DNA from: Mycolicibacterium sp. GF69
Lineage (GTDB): Bacteria; Actinomycetota; Actinomycetes; Mycobacteriales; Mycobacteriaceae
Direction of reading: 5' to 3'
Assembly (NCBI RefSeq): GCF_003284965.1
Contig: NZ_QMEW01000001.1
Location: forward strand, 372,001 to 436,000
DNA length: 64,000 nt
Shown: positions 51,891 to 61,795 of the stretch, piece by piece
Position numbering within the stretch: position 1 is the first letter of the stretch
Layout: each line of letters starts with the position of its first letter
Translations under genes and position numbers: made by a program
The notes under the pieces: generated by a model
The model's database searches: none
What the model saw: the letters and a program-made list of their open reading frames with translations, nothing else
What the model was told of the DNA's origin: nothing

Positions 51891-53293
51891 TCAGCCGACG
51901 ATGCGCGCGATCGACTTCAGCGGGATCGGCAGCCAACTCGGCCGGAAGCGCGCCTCATACGCGGCCTCGTAGACCGCTTTGTCCAACTCGTATGCCGCCA
52001 GCAGATGCCCGGAGTCACGGGGGTCGACGCCGGACACCTCCGCGTAGCCGTCGCAGAACGACGCCGCGTTACGGTCCACCCACTCCCGGGCCCTGGCCCC
52101 GAGCTGACGGTCGTGGTCCTCGTCGAAGGACTGTTCCATCAGTCGCTGGTAAGCCGCGTACTCGAACGAGCGCAGCAGCCCGGCCACATCGCGAAGCGGT
52201 GAGTCGGGCCGGCGGCGTTCCTCGAGCGGTTGGCCCGGCTCACCTTCGAAGTCGATCAGCAGCCAGCCCTCCGGGATCCGCAACACCTGGCCCAGGTGCA
52301 GGTCGCCGTGGATGCGCTGCACCGTGATGGTCTCCGCGGAGAGCTTGCGGTAGCGCTCCTCGATCAGCGGCGCGTACTGCTCGAGGTCGGGCACCGACCT
52401 GACCGCCGATGCCAACCGCTCCAGCGCGGTGTCGGTCGCGAACGCAGTGGTCTCGGTGCCCAGTTGGTCGGCGAGCGTCGCGTGCACCGACGCGACCGCC
52501 TCGCCGAGCCGGTAGGACTCCCCGGCGAAGTCGCCACCCACCTCGTCGGCGTACAGGTCACCCTCGGCGAACAGGTCGCGGGTGCTGGCCGTCGCCATGT
52601 CCCAGCCCTCGGCCGAGGTCGCGGCGAACTCGGTGACCATCCCCAGCGCGCACGGCTCACCCTGTCCGCCCGCTCCCCGCGAGTCTTTCCAGGTCGTCTC
52701 GAATGAGCCCAGCAGCCGCGCCACATGCGGGTTGCCAGCGCGGGCCAGCACGCGGTTCAGCTCGATGTCCGGATTGACACCGGGTGTGATGCGGCGGAAC
52801 AGCTTGAGGATCGCCTTCTCCTCGAACACCACGCTGGTGTTGCTTTGTTCGGCCGACGACACCCGCGGCGCCGCGTCCAGCGGCAACTCCGCGCCCGGTT
52901 CCTTGACGAAGCGCACCGCGTCGTCTCCGGAGCCCACCGTCGCGGACGAGTCGATCAGCGACAGCAGGTACTGCGCGGCGGCGGGGTCGTACAGGGCGTC
53001 GTAGGCGGTGCGGTCACCATCCGAACCCGGCAAGACACCGATCGTCGCGACCTCGACGAATTCTTCGCCGATCAGGCCCCTGTCTGATGTCTCCGCGTCC
53101 GCGGCCGACGAATGCCAACGCACCAGCACCTGGTAGCGCTCGCCGGAGCCGTCGGTATAGGCGACGTCGAGCAGCACGAGCTGCAAATCGTCACCCAGGT
53201 CGACGCAGGCGGCCTGCTGCACATCGGCCAGCTCACGACTGCGGCCGGCGTACCACCGTTGCTTGGGCAGCCACTCGTCGAACGGCAGGGACA

Positions 53294-53294
<1 letters not shown>
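51891..53294 (-). CDS. mak: maltokinase
   Basis: A 467-residue ATP-dependent maltokinase making maltose 1-phosphate, the GlgE substrate for alpha-glucan synthesis. The N-terminal cap ([20 protein letters not shown]) is typical. The kinase fold has [12 protein letters not shown] (catalytic Asp) and [20 protein letters not shown] (metal Asp). The start ATG 53294 overlaps the treS stop (ATGA), so it is coupled to treS as in M. tuberculosis Rv0126-Rv0127. The longer open frame upstream is a shadow of treS. Confidence 0.93.
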
Positions 53295-55126
<1,832 letters not shown>

Positions 55127-55187
55127 ACGGTGTTCAACCTACCCATGTCGCCGAGAATCGAATCGGCGGAAGTCCGGGCCGCTTCGG

Positions 55188-55193
55188 TATCGT
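55188..55193 (+). promoter_or_regulatory. -10 box, leaderless start of the HugZ-like gene
   Basis: TATCGT lies 6 bases before GTG 55200, with no ribosome site. treS starts divergently 73 bases away. Confidence 0.5.
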
Positions 55194-55199
55194 TCCGGC

Positions 55200-56003
55200 G
55201 TGGCCACACGTGATCACGGCGACCCCGGCGACGCGCCGTCTGTTCCTGCCCCGCTGACCGAGGTGGTCAACCCCGCCCGACCATCGGCGGCCGAGGAGGC
55301 GCGAACGATCGCCGCGGCCACCAACACCGGAACGCTGGCGACGCTGACCGCCGACGGCGACCCGTGGGCGTCGTTCGTGACGTACGGGTTGCTCGACGGC
55401 GCCCCGGTGCTGTGCGTGTCCAACCTCGCCGAGCACGGTCGCAACCTCTCGGCCGACCCGCGGGCCAGCATCGCGATCGTCGCGCCCACCGCTGCCGGAT
55501 CCGACCCGCTGGCAAGCAGCCGGATCACGCTGGCCGGCGTGGCCGAGCATCCGACCGGCGACGAACGGGCAGCTGCGCGCGATGCCCACCTGTCGGCCGT
55601 CGCGGCCGCCAAGTACTACATCGACTACAGCGACTTCTCGCTGTGGGTGCTGCGGGTCAACCGGGTGCGCTGGGTGGGCGGTTACGGACGGATGGATTCG
55701 ACGACGGGTGAGGCGTACACCGCCGCGCGCCCGGATCCGGTTGCGCCGCTGGCGGCCGGCGCCGTCGCGCATCTGAACGACGACCACGCCGAGGCGCTGG
55801 TCGCGATGGCCAAGGTGCTGGGCGGCTACCCGGACACCACCGCGGCGACCTGCACCGGCGCCGATCGGTACGGCCTGGACCTGCGTCTGACGACCGACCG
55901 CGGAATGGCCTACACCCGGATCGGATATCCCACGCCGATCGACTCCATCGAGCAGATGCGTTCGGCAGCCGTCGAGCTGACCCGCCTGGCGCGGCGGGGC
56001 TGA
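55200..56003 (+). CDS. PPOX/split-barrel protein with DUF2470 domain (HugZ-like)
   Basis: A 267-residue protein. The first part is an FMN-binding-type split barrel (ATNTGTLATLTADGDPWASF; VLCVSNLAEHGRNLSADPRA). The C-terminal DUF2470 domain contains VAHLNDDHAEALVAMAKVLG. This two-domain layout is that of HugZ-type haem-utilisation proteins, some of which degrade haem, and of related proteins with other roles. Given the haem-uptake genes elsewhere in the window a haem role is possible but not shown. GTG 55200 is preferred because of the TATCGT box. Confidence 0.75.
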   Translation: MATRDHGDPGDAPSVPAPLTEVVNPARPSAAEEARTIAAATNTGTLATLTADGDPWASFVTYGLLDGAPVLCVSNLAEHGRNLSADPRASIAIVAPTAAGSDPLASSRITLAGVAEHPTGDERAAARDAHLSAVAAAKYYIDYSDFSLWVLRVNRVRWVGGYGRMDSTTGEAYTAARPDPVAPLAAGAVAHLNDDHAEALVAMAKVLGGYPDTTAATCTGADRYGLDLRLTTDRGMAYTRIGYPTPIDSIEQMRSAAVELTRLARRG

Positions 56004-56005
56004 AA

Positions 56006-56011
56006 TACGAT
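56006..56011 (+). promoter_or_regulatory. -10 box, leaderless start of the phosphoribosyltransferase gene
   Basis: TACGAT lies 6 bases before ATG 56018 and starts 2 bases after the upstream stop codon, so the gene can have its own promoter. Confidence 0.45.
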
Positions 56012-56017
56012 CGCGCT

Positions 56018-56599
56018 ATGACTGCTGGCTCCCCCGCGCGACCGGCCACCTGGCAGGCGGCCTTCGACCTGATCGCCACCCGCGGTCACGAACGTCGCGA
56101 GGAGCCGTTCAAGCTGGCCAGCGGCCAGCTCAGCCACGACTACATCGACGGCAAGTATGCGATCGACACCGGTGAGCGGTTGACGATCGTCAGCCGGGCG
56201 GTCGCGGAGCTGGCCGAAAGCCGCGGCATCGAATACGACGCGGTCGGCGGCCTCACGATGGGCGCCGACCCGCTGGCGCACGGCGTCGCGATGGTCACCG
56301 GCAAGGCGTGGTTCTCGGTCCGCAAGGAGCAGAAGCAGCGCGGTCGCGAACAGTGGATCGAGGGCACCCGCATCGAACCGGGTATGCGGGTGCTGCTGGT
56401 CGACGATGTGATCAGCACCGGTGGTTCGACCGAGATCGCGTTCGACCGCGTGAGCGCGGCGGGTGCGGTCGTCACCGGGGTCATCCCGATGGTGGACCGC
56501 GGCGACATCGCGGCCAAGCGCTTCGCCGCGCGCAACGTGCCGTTCGCCGCGCTGGTCACCTACCGGGACCTCGGCATCGAGCCGGTCCAGGACGTGTAG
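56018..56599 (+). CDS. pyrE: orotate phosphoribosyltransferase family protein
   Basis: A 193-residue type I phosphoribosyltransferase. RVLLVDDVISTGGSTEIAFD is the PRPP-binding motif, and FKLASGQLSHDYIDGKYAID matches the orotate PRTase N-terminal SGxxSxxYxD region; the flexible loop is RKEQKQRGREQWIEG. It would convert orotate and PRPP to OMP in pyrimidine synthesis. Its loop and N-terminus are longer than I recall for the short mycobacterial PyrE, so it could be a second paralogue. It ends at a 22-bp palindrome. Confidence 0.8.
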   Translation: MTAGSPARPATWQAAFDLIATRGHERREEPFKLASGQLSHDYIDGKYAIDTGERLTIVSRAVAELAESRGIEYDAVGGLTMGADPLAHGVAMVTGKAWFSVRKEQKQRGREQWIEGTRIEPGMRVLLVDDVISTGGSTEIAFDRVSAAGAVVTGVIPMVDRGDIAAKRFAARNVPFAALVTYRDLGIEPVQDV

Positions 56600-56612
56600 T
56601 CCGATCCGGCGC

Positions 56613-56670
56613 CGAACGTGGGTTACCGGCACGCGAAACGTGCCTCGAGCGTGCGGGTAACCCACGTTCG
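56613..56670. terminator. 22-bp near-perfect palindrome between convergent genes
   Basis: CGAACGTGGGTTACC-g-GCACGC (56613-56634) pairs with GCGTGC-g-GGTAACCCACGTTCG (56649-56670) with one mismatch. It lies between the pyrE stop (56599) and the ABC ATPase stop (56674). An alternative inner hairpin GGCACG-CGAAA-CGTGCC can also form. Confidence 0.75.
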
Positions 56671-56673
56671 CGG

Positions 56674-57714
56674 TCAGGAAGGCACCACGAGCACGCCGTC
56701 GGCTTCGACACCGACGGTGACGGGGGCGCCGGCCGCGAATCCACGGGCCGCCGAACTCGCCATCTGCGCGCTGACCGGCGTGCCGTCCGGCAACGTGACG
56801 TGGACGCGCGATATCGCGCCGAGGAACGCCACCGAGCCGACCGTCGACGTTGCGGCCGGGTCCGCGGCCAGCCTCACCGCTTCGGGCCGCACCATCGCAA
56901 ACCCGGCCCCCGACCGGATGGAGCCCGGCAGCGTCGGCACCGACGTGTCGAGCAACCGTGCTCGGCCATCGGAAACGACCGCCGGCACCTTGTTGTTCAG
57001 CCCGACGAACTCCGCGACGAACGGCGTCGCCGGGTTGGCGTAGAGGTCCGCGGGCGGCGCCAGCTGTTCGAGCTTGCCGTGGCTCATCACCGCGACGCGG
57101 TCCGCCACGGCGAGCGCCTCTTCCTGATCGTGAGTGACGAACAGCGTCGTGATTCCGACTTCCCGTTGTACGCGACGGATCTCGTCACGCAACTGTGCCC
57201 GGACTTTGGCGTCCAACGCCGAAAGCGGCTCGTCCAGCAGCAACACGCTCGGCCGGATCGCCAGCGCGCGGGCCAGCGCGACACGCTGCTGCTGCCCACC
57301 CGACAACTCGCCGGCGTACTTGTCGGTGTGCGCGGACAGCCCGACCATGTCCAGCATGTCGGCGGCCCGGGACAGCCGCTCCCGCTTGGCCGTTCGGCGC
57401 ATCTTCAGCCCGAATGCGACGTTTTCGAGCACGGTGAGGTGAGGAAACAGGCTGTAAGCCTGGAACACCATGCCCATATCGCGTTTGTTCGCCGGCACCG
57501 CGCTGACGTCCCGACCGCCGACGCTTACCGTCCCCGAGGTGGCCTGGTCGAGGCCGGCGAGGATGCGCAGCGCGGTGGTCTTACCGCAACCCGACGGGCC
57601 CAGCAGCGCGACGAGTTCGCCCGGTTCGATGTGCAGGTTCAGCCCGTCGAGTGCCTTCACCGACCCGTACACCCGCGTCAGGCCGTTGAGTTCGACGGCG
57701 ACTCCGGCGGTCAT
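56674..57714 (-). CDS. ABC importer ATPase (PotA/FbpC-like)
   Basis: A 346-residue ABC ATPase. Walker A is LLGPSGCGKTTALRI, the Q-loop MGMVFQAYSLFPHLTV, the signature GELSGGQQQRVALARAL, Walker B VLLLDEPLSALDA and the H-loop TLFVTHDQEEAL. The C-terminal TOBE-like domain (FAMVRPEAVRLAADP ... VSAQMASSAARGFAAG) is typical of spermidine, iron and phosphonate importers. It overlaps the upstream permease gene by 4 bases (ATGA) and is last in the operon. Confidence 0.92.
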   Translation of the reverse strand: MTAGVAVELNGLTRVYGSVKALDGLNLHIEPGELVALLGPSGCGKTTALRILAGLDQATSGTVSVGGRDVSAVPANKRDMGMVFQAYSLFPHLTVLENVAFGLKMRRTAKRERLSRAADMLDMVGLSAHTDKYAGELSGGQQQRVALARALAIRPSVLLLDEPLSALDAKVRAQLRDEIRRVQREVGITTLFVTHDQEEALAVADRVAVMSHGKLEQLAPPADLYANPATPFVAEFVGLNNKVPAVVSDGRARLLDTSVPTLPGSIRSGAGFAMVRPEAVRLAADPAATSTVGSVAFLGAISRVHVTLPDGTPVSAQMASSAARGFAAGAPVTVGVEADGVLVVPS

Positions 57715-58502
57715 GCGATGGCTCCTCGGACTCTGCGCCGCCCCCGGGTGACGAGCGAAAGTATCAGCAGTAGAACGAAACCCAACAGCAACACCGCCAA
57801 CGATGCGGCCACCGATGTCGGACCGTCGGCCTTACCGATCGCCACGATCTGCACCTGCAGCGTCTCGTAGCCGCTGAGCGAGGCGATCGTGTATTCACCG
57901 AGCACCACCGCGACCGAGATGAACGACGCGGACAGGATGCCCGACCAGATGTTCGGCACCACCACCCGCAGGATCGTCGTCGCCCACCCGGCGCCCAGTG
58001 ACCGTGCGGCCTCGGTCAGCGTCTGCAGGTCGATCGAGCACAGCGCCGCGTCCAGCGCTCGGTAGGCGAACGGCAGCACCAGCACGATGTAGACGAACGT
58101 CAGCGTCAACGCCGATTCACCGAGAAAGTATGTGACCCATAGGTATACGTTGCGTAAGCCGACCACGATGACCAGCGCCGGTATGGTCAACGGCAACAGG
58201 CAGGAAAATTCCAGCAGACCGTTGGCCCACGCCGCCCGCAGTCGGACCCAGATCATCGTCGGCAGCAGGATCAGCAGCATCGCGAGCACGGTGAACACCG
58301 CAAGCAGCAGGGAGACCACGATCGCCTGAAACAACGCACCCTCGGACACCAGGTTGGCCCATGCCCGCAGCGTCCGGCCGCCGGCGATCAGGTTGCGCGT
58401 CGAGAAGTCGGCCATCGCATAGAGCGGAAACAGGAAGAACACGCCGAAAAACAGCCACAGCGCGGTGCGAAACATTCTGCTGCCAAACGTCATCGGAGCC
58501 AC
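57711..58502 (-). CDS. ABC importer permease 2
   Basis: A 263-residue inner-membrane permease with six hydrophobic segments. The cytoplasmic coupling loop is EAARSLGAGWATTILRVVVP, the EAA motif contacting the ATPase. It overlaps the first permease gene by 13 bases and the ATPase gene by 4. Together with the other permease it would form the heterodimeric channel. Confidence 0.9.
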   Translation of the reverse strand: MAPMTFGSRMFRTALWLFFGVFFLFPLYAMADFSTRNLIAGGRTLRAWANLVSEGALFQAIVVSLLLAVFTVLAMLLILLPTMIWVRLRAAWANGLLEFSCLLPLTIPALVIVVGLRNVYLWVTYFLGESALTLTFVYIVLVLPFAYRALDAALCSIDLQTLTEAARSLGAGWATTILRVVVPNIWSGILSASFISVAVVLGEYTIASLSGYETLQVQIVAIGKADGPTSVAASLAVLLLGFVLLLILSLVTRGRRRVRGAIA

Positions 58503-59344
58503 CGAGCCGTGCGTCGCACCAACCTGTTGTACGTCACCATCACCACGGCGACGACGACCACCATTTCCAGCGCCAACGCGTAGGCGAAGCCGGCCTGACC
58601 CAGCACCACCTCGCTGGTGAGGGCAGCCCGGATCAGCAACGGCACGATCGGAGAGCCCTGGCTGACCAACGCGGCAGCCGTCGCGTACGCCGCAAAGGCG
58701 TTGGCGAACAACAACAGCGTCGAGCCGAGAAACGCCGGCGTCAACAACGGAACCGCCACCTCACGCAGATACTGCAGCCGCGACGCGCCCAGGCTGAACG
58801 CGGCTTCGCGCCACTGTGCGCGCAGGCCTTCCAAGGCGGGCATGAACACGATCACCATCAACGGAATCTGAAAGTAGGTGTAGACGACGATCAGCCCGGG
58901 CAGCCCGTACAGCCAGCCCGACGCGGCCAGGTTCCACCCGAACAGTTGCTGGATCCACAGCGTCAGCACCCCGTTCAGCCCGATCGTCGCCAGGAATGCG
59001 AAAGCCAGTGCGACACCGCCGAACTGGGCCAGCACACTGCACAGCGCGAGCACCGCACGTCGCACCATCGAGGTGGGTGGGCCGGACACGATCAGCCAGG
59101 ACAGCACCGCGCCGAGCGTCGCGCCGATGAGCGCGGTGCTGCCCGACAACACCACGCTTTTGCCCAGAGCCGACAGCGCCGGACCGGTGAACAGCGCCTC
59201 GACGCGCGCCAGTGAGAACGCGCCGTCGACGAAGAACGCGTTGGCGATCACGGTCACGGTCGGGATGAGCAGGAACGTCACCACCACCGCCAGAAACGGC
59301 AGCAGCGGCAGGGTGTCTCGGGCGGCGTCGCGCAGCTTGTTCAG
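58490..59344 (-). CDS. ABC importer permease 1, non-canonical start
   Basis: A roughly 284-residue permease with the EAA loop EAAFSLGASRLQYLREVAVP and six membrane segments, the first being LLPFLAVVVTFLLIPTVTVI. There is no ATG, GTG or TTG between the binding-protein stop (59368) and this first helix in the right frame. The best place is CTG 59344 (LNKLRDAARDTLP), with GAGGACCGAG just upstream. Translation may start at this CTG or by coupling from the previous gene, or the start may be disturbed by a sequence error. Confidence 0.78.
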   Translation of the reverse strand: MNKLRDAARDTLPLLPFLAVVVTFLLIPTVTVIANAFFVDGAFSLARVEALFTGPALSALGKSVVLSGSTALIGATLGAVLSWLIVSGPPTSMVRRAVLALCSVLAQFGGVALAFAFLATIGLNGVLTLWIQQLFGWNLAASGWLYGLPGLIVVYTYFQIPLMVIVFMPALEGLRAQWREAAFSLGASRLQYLREVAVPLLTPAFLGSTLLLFANAFAAYATAAALVSQGSPIVPLLIRAALTSEVVLGQAGFAYALALEMVVVVAVVMVTYNRLVRRTARWLR

Positions 59345-59367
59345 GCTCGGTCCTCGGATGTGGCGGG

Positions 59368-60498
59368 TCAGCCGATCGCGGCGGCCCAGTGCTCGGACAG
59401 GTACTTGATGGCCGCCTCGGTCTGCTTCGGAGAGGGCACCGTCACCGGCCCGTCGATGATCGGGACCGACGCCGCGGCGGCCTTGTCCAGTGTGCCGTCG
59501 GTGGCCATGTTGTCGGCACGGACCGGCCGCACACCGCCGAGCGCGAACAGGTTCTGCGCTTCGTCGCTGTACAGGAATTCCTGCCACAGGCGCGCGGCGG
59601 CCGGATGCGGCGCGTCCTTGTTGACCGCCTGGTAGTAGTAGCCGGCGACGGCATGCGCCGGTGGCACCAGCAACTGCCACGACGGCAGATTCTTGGTTTC
59701 GGCGGCATTGGTGTAGTTCCAGTCGATGACGACCGGTGTCTGCCCGGATGCGATGGTGGCCGGTGTCGGGTCCACCGGCAGGAAGTTGCCCGCGTCGGCC
59801 AGTTTGCGGAAGAACTCCACGCCCGGTGCGATGTCGTCGACCGAACCGCCCTGGGACAACGCGACCATCAGCACACCGGAGAACGCGGCGCCCGCTTGTG
59901 TCGGATCGCCGTTGAGCGCCACCTTGCCCTGGTACTCGGGCTTCAGCAGATCGTCGATGCTCGTCACCGGCGGAACTTTGGCCGAGTCGTAGCCGATCGA
60001 CATGTAGCCGCCGTAATCGTTGACCCACGTGCCGTCCGGGTCTTTGAACGCCGCCGGGATGTCGTCGAAGTTCGCCACCTTGTACGGGGCGAACATCGAG
60101 GTGTTGGCCAGCGCGACGGACTGGCCGAGATCGAATACGTCGGGCGCGGTGCTTCTACCCTTCTGCTGGTTGGCCGCGTTGATCTCGTCCTGGCTCGACG
60201 CGCCGGGCTGCATCGAATTCACCTTGATGCCGTACTTGTCGGAGAACGCCTTGATGATTGCGCCGTAGTTCGCCCAATCCGGCGGCAACGCAATGACATT
60301 GAGCTCACCTTCGGCTTTGGCCGCCGCGATGAGGCCGTCGATGCCGCCGAAGTCCTCGGCTGAGGTGGCTTCGGCGGCCTTGGCGCCGGACTCCGTCCGC
60401 TCACCGTCCCCGCTCTTCTCCGGCGGCGCGCACGCCACCGAACCGGCCAGCAGGAGAACGGATGCGGCGGACGCGACCGCAAGTCTGGTGAGCTTCAT
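59368..60498 (-). CDS. ABC importer substrate-binding lipoprotein
   Basis: A 376-residue lipoprotein. The signal peptide ends with the lipobox LLLAGSVAC (Cys23). The mature part begins with a linker, then GIDGLIAAAKAEGELNVIAL, the start of a type 2 periplasmic-binding fold used for iron, polyamines or phosphonates; YGGYMSIGYDSAKVPPVTSI and AHAVAGYYYQAVNKDAPHPA are characteristic strands. The ligand cannot be decided: the paired Tyr of ferric-binding proteins is only partly suggested by AGYYYQ. It is first in a four-gene operon. Confidence 0.85.
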   Translation of the reverse strand: MKLTRLAVASAASVLLLAGSVACAPPEKSGDGERTESGAKAAEATSAEDFGGIDGLIAAAKAEGELNVIALPPDWANYGAIIKAFSDKYGIKVNSMQPGASSQDEINAANQQKGRSTAPDVFDLGQSVALANTSMFAPYKVANFDDIPAAFKDPDGTWVNDYGGYMSIGYDSAKVPPVTSIDDLLKPEYQGKVALNGDPTQAGAAFSGVLMVALSQGGSVDDIAPGVEFFRKLADAGNFLPVDPTPATIASGQTPVVIDWNYTNAAETKNLPSWQLLVPPAHAVAGYYYQAVNKDAPHPAAARLWQEFLYSDEAQNLFALGGVRPVRADNMATDGTLDKAAAASVPIIDGPVTVPSPKQTEAAIKYLSEHWAAAIG

Positions 60499-60651
60499 CG
60501 CCGAACCTTCCGATAGTCAGGAAGCGGCGCGGTGGCGCAGCGGCTGCCGCACCCGATCGCCGCGGTGAACGAATTCATACGAGGCGCCCGAAACCCTATC
60601 GCGGCGGGTCCGGGGGCGCGCAACTTGCATCGGAGTTTGCCGGGAGCCCGT

Positions 60652-60676
60652 TTGGGCGCCCAACCGGCGTTAGCAT
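60652..60676 (+). promoter_or_regulatory. palindrome and -10 upstream of the Pro-rich membrane protein gene
   Basis: TTGGGCGCCCAA (60652-60663) is a perfect palindrome in the expected upstream promoter region. TAGCAT (60671-60676) lies 6 bases before GTG 60683. The divergent ABC operon starts at 60498, so the palindrome might act on either side. Confidence 0.4.
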
Positions 60677-60682
60677 TTCTCC

Positions 60683-61267
60683 GTGGCGGAACGCGAAGGC
60701 CCGGGGGACTTCGACTACCAGTTCGGCGACATCGTCGACGTCGCAGATGGCGACGGGTCGGAGGCGGACGACGCTCGCGTCGACGCCGAGCAGGACCCCG
60801 GCGGGGACATGTCGTTCGACGCGTTCGACGAGAACACGTGGTACTTCGAACCCGCCCCGGCGCCCTGGTATCGAAGGGGGCGCACGGTCGGCGTGCTGGC
60901 GGTCACTGGGATCGCGGCCGTAGCTTTCGTCGTCTCGGGTGTCCTGCTGGCGTTCCGCACACCGGGCGCCCCCGCCGGCGAGAACACCGCCCCGGTCGAG
61001 CCGACCGCCCAGACCGCGGCCCCGGTACACAGCGAATCGCGATCCAGCGCGCCACAGCCCCCGCCGCCACCGTCACCCTCGGCACCACCGTCACCGGCAC
61101 CGGCTGAGACGTCGGCGGCGCCCGCCGCGGCACCGCCTCCCGCGACCTACCGTCCCCGCACCCCGGCGGCGAGAACCGGTCGCGATCCGCAGATCGGCGT
61201 GACCCGCACACCGGTCACCCGTTCGCCGATCAGCGTCGCCCCGCAGCGACCCGGCCAGAGTCGATGA
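60683..61267 (+). CDS. Pro/Ala-rich single-pass membrane protein
   Basis: A 194-residue protein: acidic N-terminal 65 residues ([20 protein letters not shown]), one membrane helix ([20 protein letters not shown]), and an outer Pro/Ala/Ser/Thr-rich tail ending in a basic [15 protein letters not shown]. No domain is recognised. It overlaps the downstream oxidoreductase gene by four bases (ATGA). TAGCAT 6 bases before the GTG predicts a leaderless start. Confidence 0.65.
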   Translation: MAEREGPGDFDYQFGDIVDVADGDGSEADDARVDAEQDPGGDMSFDAFDENTWYFEPAPAPWYRRGRTVGVLAVTGIAAVAFVVSGVLLAFRTPGAPAGENTAPVEPTAQTAAPVHSESRSSAPQPPPPPSPSAPPSPAPAETSAAPAAAPPPATYRPRTPAARTGRDPQIGVTRTPVTRSPISVAPQRPGQSR

Positions 61268-61683
61268 CCACCATGCCTGCCGACTTCGAACCCGAAACCG
61301 TGTTCGCCGCATCGCCTGTGGCGATGCTCGCCACCGCGGGGGCCGACGGCGCACCGCATCTGGTGCCCGTCGTGTTCGCCGTCCACAGCGGCGTGGCCTA
61401 CACCGCCGTCGACGCCAAGCGAAAGTCGACGCGCAAGCTACGGCGGTTGACCAATATCGAAGCCAACCCGCAGGTCAGCATGCTGGTCGATCACTACGAC
61501 GACGACTGGTCGCGGCTCTGGTGGGTACGCGCCGACGGCCGGGCCGAAATCCACTACAGCGGCGAGGAATTGGCCACCGGATACATGCTGCTCCGCAGCA
61601 AGTACGTGCAGTACCAGCGGATCGCGCTGGACGGACCGGTCATCAGCGTGAACATCACGAGATTGTCGTCGTGGCAGGCCTGA
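61264..61683 (+). CDS. PPOX-class F420-dependent oxidoreductase (Rv0121c-like)
   Basis: A 139-residue split-barrel protein of the PPOX/F420-binding family. [20 protein letters not shown] is the cofactor-loop strand pair, and [20 protein letters not shown] and [20 protein letters not shown] follow the family pattern. F420 binding is expected from relatives such as Rv1155 and Rv0121c; the substrate is unknown. In M. tuberculosis Rv0121c is next to fusA2 (Rv0120c), as here. Confidence 0.85.
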   Translation: MTTMPADFEPETVFAASPVAMLATAGADGAPHLVPVVFAVHSGVAYTAVDAKRKSTRKLRRLTNIEANPQVSMLVDHYDDDWSRLWWVRADGRAEIHYSGEELATGYMLLRSKYVQYQRIALDGPVISVNITRLSSWQA

Positions 61684-61795
61684 GCGCAGATTCCGTGAAG
61701 ACCTTGTGCGCGCCCACGGTTAGGGGAATTGTGGTCTAACACACGCACTGCGGCCGCTGGGGCAGCCCGCCACGAAGGCCGTGAAAGGGAACGTC

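Noticed and set aside
56308..57870. A 520-codon plus-strand open frame across pyrE and the ABC ATPase
   Set aside because: It is a shadow with no domain; both real genes it overlaps have full motif support.
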